A program made the translations under genes and the position numbers. From positions 1,984,001 through 2,048,000 of the forward strand of contig OZ242304.1 of assembly GCA_965207915.1 (NCBI GenBank): a stretch of DNA of 64,000 bases, read 5' to 3'. Below are positions 25,289 to 33,741 of the stretch, piece after piece. The notes under the pieces were generated by a model. That model had not been told where the DNA came from. It ran no database searches and saw only the letters and a program-made list of their open reading frames with translations. The DNA is from VXNJ01 sp009840625 (GTDB taxonomy: Bacteria; Chloroflexota; UBA11872; VXNJ01). How positions within the stretch are numbered: the stretch's first letter is position 1; the number at the start of each line of letters is the position of its first letter.

Positions 25289-27694
25289 TCAGCCGGTCCG
25301 GCTCGGGCGGACCCGGGCCGGTCGGTAGGGGTCGTCTTTGGTCAGCGGGTCGCTGGCCAGGAAGGCCGGCAGATTTCGCCAGGATTGGGCGGCGAACTGG
25401 GCGTCGCGCAGATCATCGCCCAGCAGCTGCAACCTGACCGGGTCGGGCTCGCCGGGATGGAATTCGAGCACCGCCGCCTGAAAGTACTGACGGATGAATC
25501 CGGGATCTCCGATCGCCAGGACCGCGCCCGCCTGCCGGTCGACCCTGGCCTCGGTCTTGGGCAGGCCGAATGACTGCACTCCGCCAAGCCGGTTGAAGAA
25601 GTCGGCGAACCCGGTGACCGTCCCGTCAACGGCCCGGTTTGAGACCCGGCGGCCCCAAGGCTCAAACACCTGCCCGGGATGCGGGTTGGTCGGCGCGTAC
25701 TCGACTCCCAAGTCGGTGCTGCCGCCTTCGCCGCCGCCGAAGTAGTCCCAGGCCAGCCGCCGTTCGACCACCCAGCCGGCGCCGACCGAGTGGAAGTCGA
25801 CCACGCCGCGCTGGTAGTACTGGCTGAGGGCCCCGGGTTCTACGATCAGGACCTCCGAAACCGGATAGCCCCAGCGTTCCAATCCGCCGGTTGCCTCGAA
25901 ATGGGCGCGGAAATCGGCGACCGCGGTACCCCCGCCGGGGAGCTCCACGTCGAGCACCGGAACGTTGTGGGCCAGGACGTCGTGTGCCTCGACGGCCAGA
26001 TGCAGGTTGTCGAGCACGGTAATCTTGCCGAATGCCGGTTCAGGCGGCTGCGGAGGCGCCGGAGCCACGTAATTTGCCGCGTCCCTGATGCGCACGGTCA
26101 CGAAATCGATGATCGGGGTGAACCGCCCGAAACCGGGGGTCGCGCGATCGATCATCAGCAGGACGAATGCCTCGTCATCGCCATCCGAAACCCGCTCCTC
26201 GGGAACGTCCAGGGCGACCAGGCGGGCGCTGCCAAACGGCACGTCGACGTTGATCGGCCGCGGCAGGTCGCTGGCTTCGGCGCCATGGCCGCGGTTCTCG
26301 GACTTGAGCAGCAGTCGGGCCACCACCCCGGCCGCTTCGCGGTCCTGATGTTGCAGGCCGACGGCCAGCGGGCGACCCTCATCGGCGTAGTAGACCGGAT
26401 TGTCGAACCCGGTGACCGCGCGCGAATCCGGGTCCAGGATTACCTCCACACCGGGAACGATCTGCTGTCGCCAGAGCGCCGGCAGGTTCGATAGACCGAA
26501 CCCTTCCCCTTCGGCGCCCGGATTGTCTCGGACGTCAACCACGAGCGTTCTTGCCGGACCGATCTCGCCCAGCAGGTCCGGCGCCAATGCGGTCAGACCG
26601 GCATTGCTCAAATCCAGCCGACGCAGGTGCGGCAACTGCGAAAAATCTGCCGCGTTGATGTCGGCCACGTCCGCATGGCCGGAAAGATCGATCTCGGTGA
26701 CGTGAGCCAGTTGCGCTATGCTCACCTCCTCGCAGGCCCTTTTCCGCGGCAGCCAGGATTCGATCTGGGTGCGGACCGCCGGATGGCGCTGGCAGAGCGA
26801 ATGCCGAGGGGCGTCGTTGTCGCGCACCAGAAGCGTCGAATAGTCGATATCGCCGTCGTTTATGTCGGGCCGCGGGGCGGTCCCCTGACAACCCGGAATC
26901 AGGTCGAGCAGCAGTTCCAGTTCATAGTCGGGTTCGATTTCAGCGTTATCGGGCAAGCTGATCACCAGCCCGAACACCGACCGGATGCGATCCGAGGCGT
27001 TGATTCGCAGGCGCCATTGGCGGTGTCCCTCGAGAGTTATCTGCAAGCAAACGTCAATCGCCTCGTCGCCGACTTCCACCCCGGCCCCGGGCGGAATCGA
27101 GGCGAATTCAAACTCGATCAAGGGGCGCGAGCCTTCCGGCGCCGAATACCCCGAACTTCCGAATCCGACCCGGGTTCCGGTGCCGCCGTCGAACACCAGC
27201 AACAACCCTTCCGGCAACTCTGAGATGTCCACGTCGTCGGGCCCCAACGGGTTTCCGGAAAAACGCAGGCGGTCGATGTGACCGGCCGCAAAGTGGTAAC
27301 TGATCAGCGCCTCGAGTGAATCGTCGCGCCAGCTGAACTGTTCCAAGTCCAGATTCGAGAAGTCGAGGGTGGCCGGGCGTCGGCCCGGGGTCCGGTCCAA
27401 TTCGCGGGCCAGCTGGGCCAGCTTGGTGCCGGGGCGCAGCGCCGGATCTCGATCGGCCTCGTAATTGACGTAGAACTCATCGCAATCGTTGTAGTCGAGG
27501 TCGCCATCCGAATCTATGAGTCCGGCCACGGTGGGCGAAATGGTCGGCAGCAGGCCTTCGTAGAGCCGCTCAAATGCCTGGAAATGGTTGGGGTCAAGGA
27601 AGTGGCAGAGGTTGTAGTTGCCGTCACCGGCCAATTCGCCGGTGGCCGGCCGCGGTGCAAGCGCCAGGACGCTGGCGGCGATCGCCAGCCCCAA
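25289..27694 (-). CDS. Large secreted multi-domain protein with EF-hand-like loop, LRR and paired C-terminal modules
   Basis: 801-aa exported protein of unknown function. A signal-like hydrophobic N-terminus follows the TTG start at 27694, and the true start might lie a few codons upstream where Arg-Arg-Arg-His is encoded. A calcium-loop-like D-S-D-G-D-L-D-Y-N-D sits at residues 61-70. A leucine-rich stretch (I-D-L-S-G, L-R-R-L-D-L-S-N-A-G-L-T-A-L) lies mid-protein near nt 26580-26710. The C-terminal third has two related modules (nt about 25950-25770 and 25630-25440) of pattern G-G-x4-W/F-G-Y/L-P-x-S/T-E then Q-Y-Y/F-Q and E/D-F-H. Modules like these recur in Chloroflexota secreted proteins, as far as I know. 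It is convergent with the thioredoxin gene. Confidence 0.7.
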   Translation of the reverse strand: MGLAIAASVLALAPRPATGELAGDGNYNLCHFLDPNHFQAFERLYEGLLPTISPTVAGLIDSDGDLDYNDCDEFYVNYEADRDPALRPGTKLAQLARELDRTPGRRPATLDFSNLDLEQFSWRDDSLEALISYHFAAGHIDRLRFSGNPLGPDDVDISELPEGLLLVFDGGTGTRVGFGSSGYSAPEGSRPLIEFEFASIPPGAGVEVGDEAIDVCLQITLEGHRQWRLRINASDRIRSVFGLVISLPDNAEIEPDYELELLLDLIPGCQGTAPRPDINDGDIDYSTLLVRDNDAPRHSLCQRHPAVRTQIESWLPRKRACEEVSIAQLAHVTEIDLSGHADVADINAADFSQLPHLRRLDLSNAGLTALAPDLLGEIGPARTLVVDVRDNPGAEGEGFGLSNLPALWRQQIVPGVEVILDPDSRAVTGFDNPVYYADEGRPLAVGLQHQDREAAGVVARLLLKSENRGHGAEASDLPRPINVDVPFGSARLVALDVPEERVSDGDDEAFVLLMIDRATPGFGRFTPIIDFVTVRIRDAANYVAPAPPQPPEPAFGKITVLDNLHLAVEAHDVLAHNVPVLDVELPGGGTAVADFRAHFEATGGLERWGYPVSEVLIVEPGALSQYYQRGVVDFHSVGAGWVVERRLAWDYFGGGEGGSTDLGVEYAPTNPHPGQVFEPWGRRVSNRAVDGTVTGFADFFNRLGGVQSFGLPKTEARVDRQAGAVLAIGDPGFIRQYFQAAVLEFHPGEPDPVRLQLLGDDLRDAQFAAQSWRNLPAFLASDPLTKDDPYRPARVRPSRTG

Positions 27695-27762
27695 CAGGAA
27701 ATTGACGTGCCGGCGCCGCGCGCCTTGGGCGATGGCCTGGACGCCCGAACCGACTGGGGCGG

Positions 27763-28794
27763 TTATGCCAGCGGTCCTGCGGCCACGCCCAGGCCGGCGG
27801 CGGCGTCGCGGATGTTGGCCGCCGTGGCGTCGGCGATTTCTATTCCGGCCGCGCGGTTGTTGGCGCGGTTCATGCTTTCCGGTTCGCCGGGCACCAGGAC
27901 TTGATCGAATCCACCCGCCGGGGGCGTACCGTGCATCCGCGCGACCAGTTGGCGGACCCCTTCTCCGTAGGTTTCGGCACCGACCAGGGCCCCGGGATCG
28001 ACGGCGATGATGCTGCCGCCCATCAGCAGGCCCGATGCCGACGCGTAGGTGCCGGTCACGGCTGAACCCAGCGCTTCGACCAGCAGCGCCAGTCCGTAGC
28101 CCTTGTGGGCGGCCGCTGGCACCATCATCCCGCCGGCGTAGAAGTCGGCTGGATTGGTCGACGGATTGCCGTCTTTGTCAAGGATCTGACCGGGTGGCAG
28201 CTGGGCCCCTTTGTCGCGGGCGACCCTGACCTTGCCTTCGGCGGTCGAGGTGGTCGCGAAATCCATGACGATCGCGGGTCCCGCCGGGTTGGGGACTCCG
28301 GCCGAAATCGGGTTGGTTGACAGCGCGCGCGCCGCGCCGCCGAACGGCGCCCCGGCCCCGGCCCCGGCGCCGCCGCCCACTGCCATGATGGCCAACACCC
28401 CTTCCGCGACGGCCATTTCCGACCACTGGCCGACCCGACCCAGATGGTTTACCTCGCACAAGCCGACCAGGGCGACTCCGGCGGACTTCGCCTTGGCGAT
28501 CGCGATCTCGGTCGCGTATTTGCCGGTGAAGTGCCCGAATCCCTTGTTGCCACTGATGAGGGCGGTCGTGCCCGACTCCTTGAGCAATTCCGGCCGACCG
28601 TCCGGCACAATTCGCCCGGCCTCGATCATCTCAAGGTATGACGGGATCCGGATTACGCCGTGCGATGGGTGGCCGGACAAGTCGGCCAGGACCAGCGAAT
28701 AAGCCATGAAATCGGCTATGTCGGCCGGGGTTCCGGCGCTGGCAAAGATCGACCGGGTCAGTTCCTGGATCGCGTCAGGGGCGTAGCGGGGCAT
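27763..28794 (-). CDS. Malate/L-lactate/ureidoglycolate dehydrogenase family (LDH2) oxidoreductase
   Basis: 343-aa NAD(P)-dependent dehydrogenase of the LDH2/MDHG family, which is unrelated to classical lactate dehydrogenase. The family motif D-L-S-G-H-P-S-H-G-V-I-R-I-P with the catalytic His is near residues 35-50. Glycine-rich G-G-G-A-G-A-G-A-G-A-P-F and the N-P-I-S-A-G-V-P-N segment follow, then M-D-F-A-T-T for cofactor binding. Members act on malate, 2,3-diketogulonate, ureidoglycolate or sulfolactate; the sequence does not separate these. Start ATG 28794. Confidence 0.9.
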   Translation of the reverse strand: MPRYAPDAIQELTRSIFASAGTPADIADFMAYSLVLADLSGHPSHGVIRIPSYLEMIEAGRIVPDGRPELLKESGTTALISGNKGFGHFTGKYATEIAIAKAKSAGVALVGLCEVNHLGRVGQWSEMAVAEGVLAIMAVGGGAGAGAGAPFGGAARALSTNPISAGVPNPAGPAIVMDFATTSTAEGKVRVARDKGAQLPPGQILDKDGNPSTNPADFYAGGMMVPAAAHKGYGLALLVEALGSAVTGTYASASGLLMGGSIIAVDPGALVGAETYGEGVRQLVARMHGTPPAGGFDQVLVPGEPESMNRANNRAAGIEIADATAANIRDAAAGLGVAAGPLA

Positions 28795-28864
28795 GGAAGA
28801 TGCCGAGTCCTGGGTCTGGTTCAGGCAAGTAAACGATCTGCGGCCGGAGCGGCGCGCGGTTGAC

Positions 28865-29176
28865 TCAACCGCGGCCCAGCATGAACTTGAGATCTTCGCT
28901 CATCATATCCATGCTCCAGGGTGGGTCCCAGACGATTTCAATGTTCACCTCGTCGACCTTTTCCATCTCCTCGACCGAGCGTTGGGTTTCGGAGATCAGT
29001 TGCGGCCCGTAGGGGCACATCGGCGAAGTCAGGGTCATTTCGATATCGACCTTGCCCGCGTCGGGCTTGACCTCGTAGACCAGACCCAGATTCCAAATGT
29101 CCAGGTGCAGTTCAGGATCAAGCACGCTCTCCAGAACCGCGATCACATCATCGCGCGATACGGTCTGCTCGGACAT
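28865..29176 (-). CDS. MIP18/DUF59-family metal-sulfur cluster assembly factor
   Basis: 103-aa Fe-S cluster assembly helper of the MIP18/PaaD/SufT family. The core D-P-E-L-x-L-D-I-W-N-L-G-L-V-Y, the T-S-P-M-C-P-Y-G-P motif with the conserved cysteine, and V-W-D-P-P-W-S near the end are all present. I choose ATG 29176 (M-S-E-Q) because GGAGGGG stands eight bases upstream; an in-frame ATG at 29218 would add 14 residues without a better ribosome site. It is divergent from gyrB. Confidence 0.92.
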   Translation of the reverse strand: MSEQTVSRDDVIAVLESVLDPELHLDIWNLGLVYEVKPDAGKVDIEMTLTSPMCPYGPQLISETQRSVEEMEKVDEVNIEIVWDPPWSMDMMSEDLKFMLGRG

Positions 29177-29264
29177 TTGGGGCCCCTCCGTGGCGGCGTC
29201 TGCAGATGCTGAGTCCATTATCGCCGCCGAAGATCGGAACGGGCGGCGGAAAACACCGAACGGC

Positions 29265-29294
29265 TTGCAAACAAACAGGCGGCCAGATTATAAT
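29265..29294 (+). promoter_or_regulatory. Candidate sigma-70 promoter of gyrB
   Basis: TTGCAA at 29265-29270 and a perfect TATAAT at 29289-29294 are separated by 18 bases in the divergent gap ahead of gyrB. It is one of the few AT-rich patches in the region. The leader to the TTG start would be about 140 nt. Confidence 0.6.
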
Positions 29295-29440
29295 CAGCAA
29301 GCTGATGCGGCATCTGGTATTTGATCCTTCGAGACGGGGATTCTGCGCCCTTTTTGCAGCCCGTGATTTCGGGCTCGTATATACGCCTACTCGCCGCGCC
29401 GGCTTCCGCAAACCCCAAGAGAGAAAGCCGCCAGAACTTC

Positions 29441-31375
29441 TTGTCGCCGACCGCAACTAACCGCAACAAGTACACCGCCGCCCAGATCCGGGCCCTCAAG
29501 GGGCTGGAGCCGGTCCGCCAGCGCCCCGCCATGTACATCGGCGACACGTCCCTGACCGGACTGCACCATTGCGTGTACGAGGTGGTCGACAACAGCGTCG
29601 ACGAGGTCATGGCCGGGCACGGCAACGCGATTTCGGTGGACCTGACCGCCGACGGGTACTGCGAGGTTGCCGACAACGGTCGCGGCATTCCGGTGGACCG
29701 GCACCGCGACGAAGGCGTCTCGGCCTTGGAAGTGGTAATGACCAACCTGCACGCCGGGGGCAAATTCGACGCCGACGCCTACAAGGTCTCCGGCGGACTG
29801 CACGGTGTCGGGGTTTCGGTCGTGAACGCCCTCTCCGAGCATCTCGAGGTCCGAGTTTCGCGCAACCGGCGCGAGTACTTTCAGGAGTACTTCCGCGGCA
29901 TCCCGAAGTATCGCGTGCGCCCGCGCGGGAAGATCCAGGACAAAAACGTCACGGGAACCCGCGTCCGATTCAAGCCCGACGGCGAGATATTCTGCGACGA
30001 ATCCGGCGACCCGATCGGTTTTGAATTCGACATCCTGGCCGAACGCCTGCGCCAGCTGGCGTTCCTGGTGCCAGGGATGGAAGTGAACCTGACCGATCAG
30101 CGCAGCGGGCGCCACGCGACCTTTTACTTCCAGGGCGGCATCAGGTCCTACGTCGCCAGGACCGCGCGGAGACTGAAGCCGGTCATCTCCGATCCGATCT
30201 TTCTGAGCGATTCGATCAACGACGTGCGCGTCGAGGTCGCGCTCCAGTACACCCGCGCCGCGCGCGAGCAGGTGACCGCGTTCGCCAACACCGTCCACAC
30301 CATTGACGGCGGGACCCACCTGTCCGGCTTCCGCTCCGCGCTTACAAGCTGCATAAACCGACAGGGCCGCGAGATGGGGCTGCTCAAAGAGAACGATTCC
30401 AACCTCACCGGCGACGATGTGCGCGAAGGACTGGTCGCCGCAATTTCCGTCTTCCTGCCCGAGCCGCAGTTTGAATCCCAAACCAAGGTCCGGCTCAACA
30501 ACCCCGAGGTTGCCGGGCTGGTGCAGTCGGTGACCAATGCGGCGCTCGCCCAGCACCTGCACGAGAACCCCTCAGACGCCCGCGCGATCGTCGTGCGCAG
30601 CATTGAGTCGGCGAGGGCCCGGGTTGCCGCCCAGCGGGCGCGCGACATGGTGCGCCGCAAGGGCGCGTTCGACTCGCTGGCTTTGTCGGGGAAACTGGCC
30701 GATTGCCAGGACCGCGATCCCTCGCGGACGGAACTCTTCATAGTCGAGGGCGATTCGGCCGGCGGCAACGCCAAGCAGGGCCGCGACCGGATTTTTCAGG
30801 CGGTGCTGCCGTTGCGCGGCAAGATCCTCAACGTCGAGAAGGCGCGCATCGACAAGATGCTCGAAAACCAGGCGATCTGTGACCTAATCGCGGCGATCGG
30901 GACCGGCGTGGGCGAGTCTTACGACGCCTCCAAACTGCGCTACCACCGGATCATCATCATGACCGACGCCGATGTAGACGGCGCCCACATCCGGAGCCTG
31001 CTGCTCACGTTCTTCTTCCGGTACATGCCGCAGCTGATCGAAGACGGCCACCTGTTCATCGCCCTGCCGCCGCTGTTTCGAGTAACCCGCGGCCGCAAGA
31101 CTCGCTACGTCTACAGCGAAGTCGAACGCGACGCGGTGATCGAGGAATTCGGCGGGAAAGTGACTCTTCAGCGCTACAAGGGGCTCGGCGAAATGAACCC
31201 CGATCAGCTCTGGGACACCACCATCAACCCGGTCGGACGGACCCTGCTCAAGGTCCGCACCCAGGACTTCGACCTGGCCGAAGACCTGGTTTCGCGATTG
31301 ATGGGCCCCGAAGTTGCCCCGCGCCAGGAATACATCCTCGAACACGCCCGCGAGGTTCGAAACCTGGACGTCTGA
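29441..31375 (+). CDS. gyrB: DNA gyrase subunit B
   Basis: GyrB, the ATPase subunit of DNA gyrase, introducing negative supercoils with GyrA (not in this window). The GHKL ATPase motifs are E-V-V-D-N-S-V-D-E, D-N-G-R-G-I-P-V and G-G-L-H-G-V-G; the TOPRIM motifs are E-G-D-S-A-G-G and D-A-D-V-D-G-A-H-I; and the C-terminal motif is Y-K-G-L-G-E-M-N. TTG at 29441 gives 644 aa, the normal short GyrB length without the enterobacterial insertion; the open frame upstream to 29321 has no family resemblance. ParE is an alternative in principle, but the Q-G-R-D-R sequence favours GyrB. Confidence 0.93.
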   Translation: MSPTATNRNKYTAAQIRALKGLEPVRQRPAMYIGDTSLTGLHHCVYEVVDNSVDEVMAGHGNAISVDLTADGYCEVADNGRGIPVDRHRDEGVSALEVVMTNLHAGGKFDADAYKVSGGLHGVGVSVVNALSEHLEVRVSRNRREYFQEYFRGIPKYRVRPRGKIQDKNVTGTRVRFKPDGEIFCDESGDPIGFEFDILAERLRQLAFLVPGMEVNLTDQRSGRHATFYFQGGIRSYVARTARRLKPVISDPIFLSDSINDVRVEVALQYTRAAREQVTAFANTVHTIDGGTHLSGFRSALTSCINRQGREMGLLKENDSNLTGDDVREGLVAAISVFLPEPQFESQTKVRLNNPEVAGLVQSVTNAALAQHLHENPSDARAIVVRSIESARARVAAQRARDMVRRKGAFDSLALSGKLADCQDRDPSRTELFIVEGDSAGGNAKQGRDRIFQAVLPLRGKILNVEKARIDKMLENQAICDLIAAIGTGVGESYDASKLRYHRIIIMTDADVDGAHIRSLLLTFFFRYMPQLIEDGHLFIALPPLFRVTRGRKTRYVYSEVERDAVIEEFGGKVTLQRYKGLGEMNPDQLWDTTINPVGRTLLKVRTQDFDLAEDLVSRLMGPEVAPRQEYILEHAREVRNLDV

Positions 31376-31406
31376 ATCCCAATCCAGACACAAAACCGGA
31401 ACGGCA

Positions 31407-32408
31407 ATGTCCGAGCAGCGACCGCGGGTCATCTTCGACGTCATGGGCGGCGATCATGCGCCCGGACCGATGGTCGTCGGAGCTCTGCGGGCGGCCCGCG
31501 ATTACGGCATATCCAGCCTGCTTGTTGGTGACCGGGCCGCGATCGAACCGCATTTGGCCGAAGGCGGTCAGGAACGCGACCTGATCGAGGTCGCCCATGC
31601 CGGCGCGGTAATTGGCATGGACGAACATCCGGCCGAGGCGGTCAGGAACAGGCCCGATTCCTCCCTGGTGCGGTCGATCGAGTTGCTGCGCGACGGCGCC
31701 GGCGGATCCACGGTTTCACTCGGCAACAGCGGCGCGATCATGGCGGCCGCAGTGCTGCGGCTGCGTCGCCTGCCCGGGGTGCGCCGCCCGGTAATTGCCT
31801 CGCTGCTGCGATTGCCCGGCGGGGCGACGGTCTGGATGGACATAGGCGCCAATGCTGACTGCGACGCGGATCATCTCTGCCAGTTCGCCCAAATGGGTGA
31901 GATTTATGCTCGGTCCGAGCTGAGAATCGAACGACCTACGGTGGGGCTGCTGAACATGGGCCACGAAGAGGGCAAGGGTCCGCAGGTGGTCAGGGACGCG
32001 GCGGCGATGATTGCCGCCAGGGGGTTAAATTTCGTCGGCAACGTCGAGCCCCAGATGATGCTGCGGGCCGAAGTCGACGTCGTCGTTGCCGACGGGTTCA
32101 CGATGAATATTGCGGTCAAGACCCTCGAAGCGTTGGCCGACATGATCTTCGGCACCGTGCGCGACTATGCCCGTTCCTCGCTGCGGGGTCGGCTTGGCGG
32201 GATGCTGCTACGACCGGCTTTCGCCGGCCTTCGCTCGCAAGTTGACTACCGCGAGATCGGAGCCGCCCCGCTGCTCGGGGTCAACGGACTGGTCCTCATC
32301 GGTCACGGTCGCTCCCGCGAGCGCGCCGTGGTCGGCGCCATCCGCCAAGCCGACAGGCTGACCAGGGTCGACGCGGTTTCCCAGTTGGCGCGTGCCTTTG
32401 CCCCCTGA
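31407..32408 (+). CDS. plsX: Phosphate acyltransferase PlsX
   Basis: PlsX, 333 aa, converts acyl-ACP and phosphate to acyl-phosphate for phospholipid synthesis. Typical segments are D-V-M-G-G-D-H-A-P near residue 10, G-N-S-G-A near 107, a M-D-I-G-A-N stretch, G-N-V-E-P after the middle and a L-L-G-V-N-G end region. ATG at 31407 agrees with the family N-terminus. It overlaps ugd by 17 bases and follows gyrB by 31, so it is probably part of a gyrB-plsX-ugd-polX run. Confidence 0.95.
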   Translation: MSEQRPRVIFDVMGGDHAPGPMVVGALRAARDYGISSLLVGDRAAIEPHLAEGGQERDLIEVAHAGAVIGMDEHPAEAVRNRPDSSLVRSIELLRDGAGGSTVSLGNSGAIMAAAVLRLRRLPGVRRPVIASLLRLPGGATVWMDIGANADCDADHLCQFAQMGEIYARSELRIERPTVGLLNMGHEEGKGPQVVRDAAAMIAARGLNFVGNVEPQMMLRAEVDVVVADGFTMNIAVKTLEALADMIFGTVRDYARSSLRGRLGGMLLRPAFAGLRSQVDYREIGAAPLLGVNGLVLIGHGRSRERAVVGAIRQADRLTRVDAVSQLARAFAP

Positions 32409-33741
32409 TCCGGGTGCCCCGCGAATCGCGGTAATCGGCTGCGGCTACGTCGGCCTGGTTTCGGGAGCATGCTTTGCCGAGCTCGGCAGCCGTGTGCACT
32501 GCCTGGACGTCGACCGCGCAAAGATCGCCCAACTGTGCGCCGGCGAGGTGCCTATCTACGAGCCAGGACTGGAAGAACTGGTCCGGCGCAACCGGGAGGC
32601 GGGCCGACTGGAATTCGGCGATTCGTTCGCCGTTGCAGTGCCGAACGCCGACTTCGTCGTGATTGCGGTAAACACGCCGGTCGGCGACTTTGGGCGGGCC
32701 GACCTTTCCGCGATCGAGAAGGTTGCCCGTTCGATCGCCGAACACGTCCGCCCCGGGACGGTGGTCGTGGACAAGAGCACGGTCCCGGTTGGCACGGCCG
32801 AGGTCGTCCAGCAGCTGATCGCCCGGCACGTGGACTTCCCGGTACCGGTGGTCGCCAATCCGGAGTTTCTGCGCGAGGGATCGGCGGTCGACGATTTCCT
32901 GCATCCCGACCGGGTCGTGCTTGGCACCGCCGACGAAGCGGCCGGTGACGCGGTGCAGGGCCTGTACGCCGGGATAGCGTGCCCGGTGGTGCGCACCGAC
33001 CTGCGCAGCGCCGAAATGATCAAGTACGCCTCCAACGCGTACCTGGCCGCCCGGATTTCATTCATCAACGAAATCGCGGCAATCTGCGAGCGGCTGGGCG
33101 CCGACGTGACCACCGTGTCCAGAGGCATGGGGCTCGACCAGCGGATCGGATCGCGCTATCTGCAGGCCGGAATCGGGTGGGGAGGAAGTTGTCTCGGCAA
33201 GGACGTTCTCGCGCTGGAGCACATGGCGGCGGTCGCCGGTTCGCACCCGCAGCTTTTGCGGGTGGTGCTGGAAATCAACCGCGACGCCCGCCTCGGGGTG
33301 GTGCGCCGGCTGCGCGACTTGCTGGGCGACGTGCGGGGCCGCAAAGTTGCGCTCCTGGGTCTTGCCTTCAAGCCGCAGACCGACGACATCCGCGACGCTC
33401 CGGCGCTGGAAATCGCGCGCTTGCTGCTCGCCGACGGCGCCGAAGTGAGCGCCAGCGACCCGATGGCTGCCCGGCGCGCCGCCGCCGCGGAGCCCCGGGC
33501 ACAGGTCTCCGACGATCCCTTGGCCGCGTTGACCGGGGCCGACGCCGCCGTGCTCTGCACGGAATGGCCCCAGTTCGTGGAGCTGGACTGGGAAGTTGCG
33601 GCGGCCAGGATGCGGGGGCGGATTGTCATCGACGGCCGCAACGCCCTTGACGGCAAGAGCCTGCGCCGGCTCGGGTTCTTGTACGCGGGCGTTGGTCTTC
33701 CGGGCCCGGAAGCGGCCGCCGACGCGGTTTCAAGCGCGTGA
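32392..33741 (+). CDS. ugd: UDP-glucose 6-dehydrogenase
   Basis: 449-aa UDP-glucose/GDP-mannose dehydrogenase family enzyme making UDP-glucuronate (or a related uronate) for cell-surface polymers. The Rossmann motif V-I-G-C-G-Y-V-G is near residues 14-21; the catalytic cysteine lies in G-W-G-G-S-C-L-G-K-D; E-F-L-R-E-G and the F-K-P-Q-T-D-D-I-R segment are conserved. The GTG start at 32392 lies within the end of plsX. Downstream polX begins at GTG 33738, overlapping the stop as GTGA. UDP-N-acetylmannosamine dehydrogenase is a less likely alternative. Confidence 0.92.
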   Translation: MPLPPDPGAPRIAVIGCGYVGLVSGACFAELGSRVHCLDVDRAKIAQLCAGEVPIYEPGLEELVRRNREAGRLEFGDSFAVAVPNADFVVIAVNTPVGDFGRADLSAIEKVARSIAEHVRPGTVVVDKSTVPVGTAEVVQQLIARHVDFPVPVVANPEFLREGSAVDDFLHPDRVVLGTADEAAGDAVQGLYAGIACPVVRTDLRSAEMIKYASNAYLAARISFINEIAAICERLGADVTTVSRGMGLDQRIGSRYLQAGIGWGGSCLGKDVLALEHMAAVAGSHPQLLRVVLEINRDARLGVVRRLRDLLGDVRGRKVALLGLAFKPQTDDIRDAPALEIARLLLADGAEVSASDPMAARRAAAAEPRAQVSDDPLAALTGADAAVLCTEWPQFVELDWEVAAARMRGRIVIDGRNALDGKSLRRLGFLYAGVGLPGPEAAADAVSSA

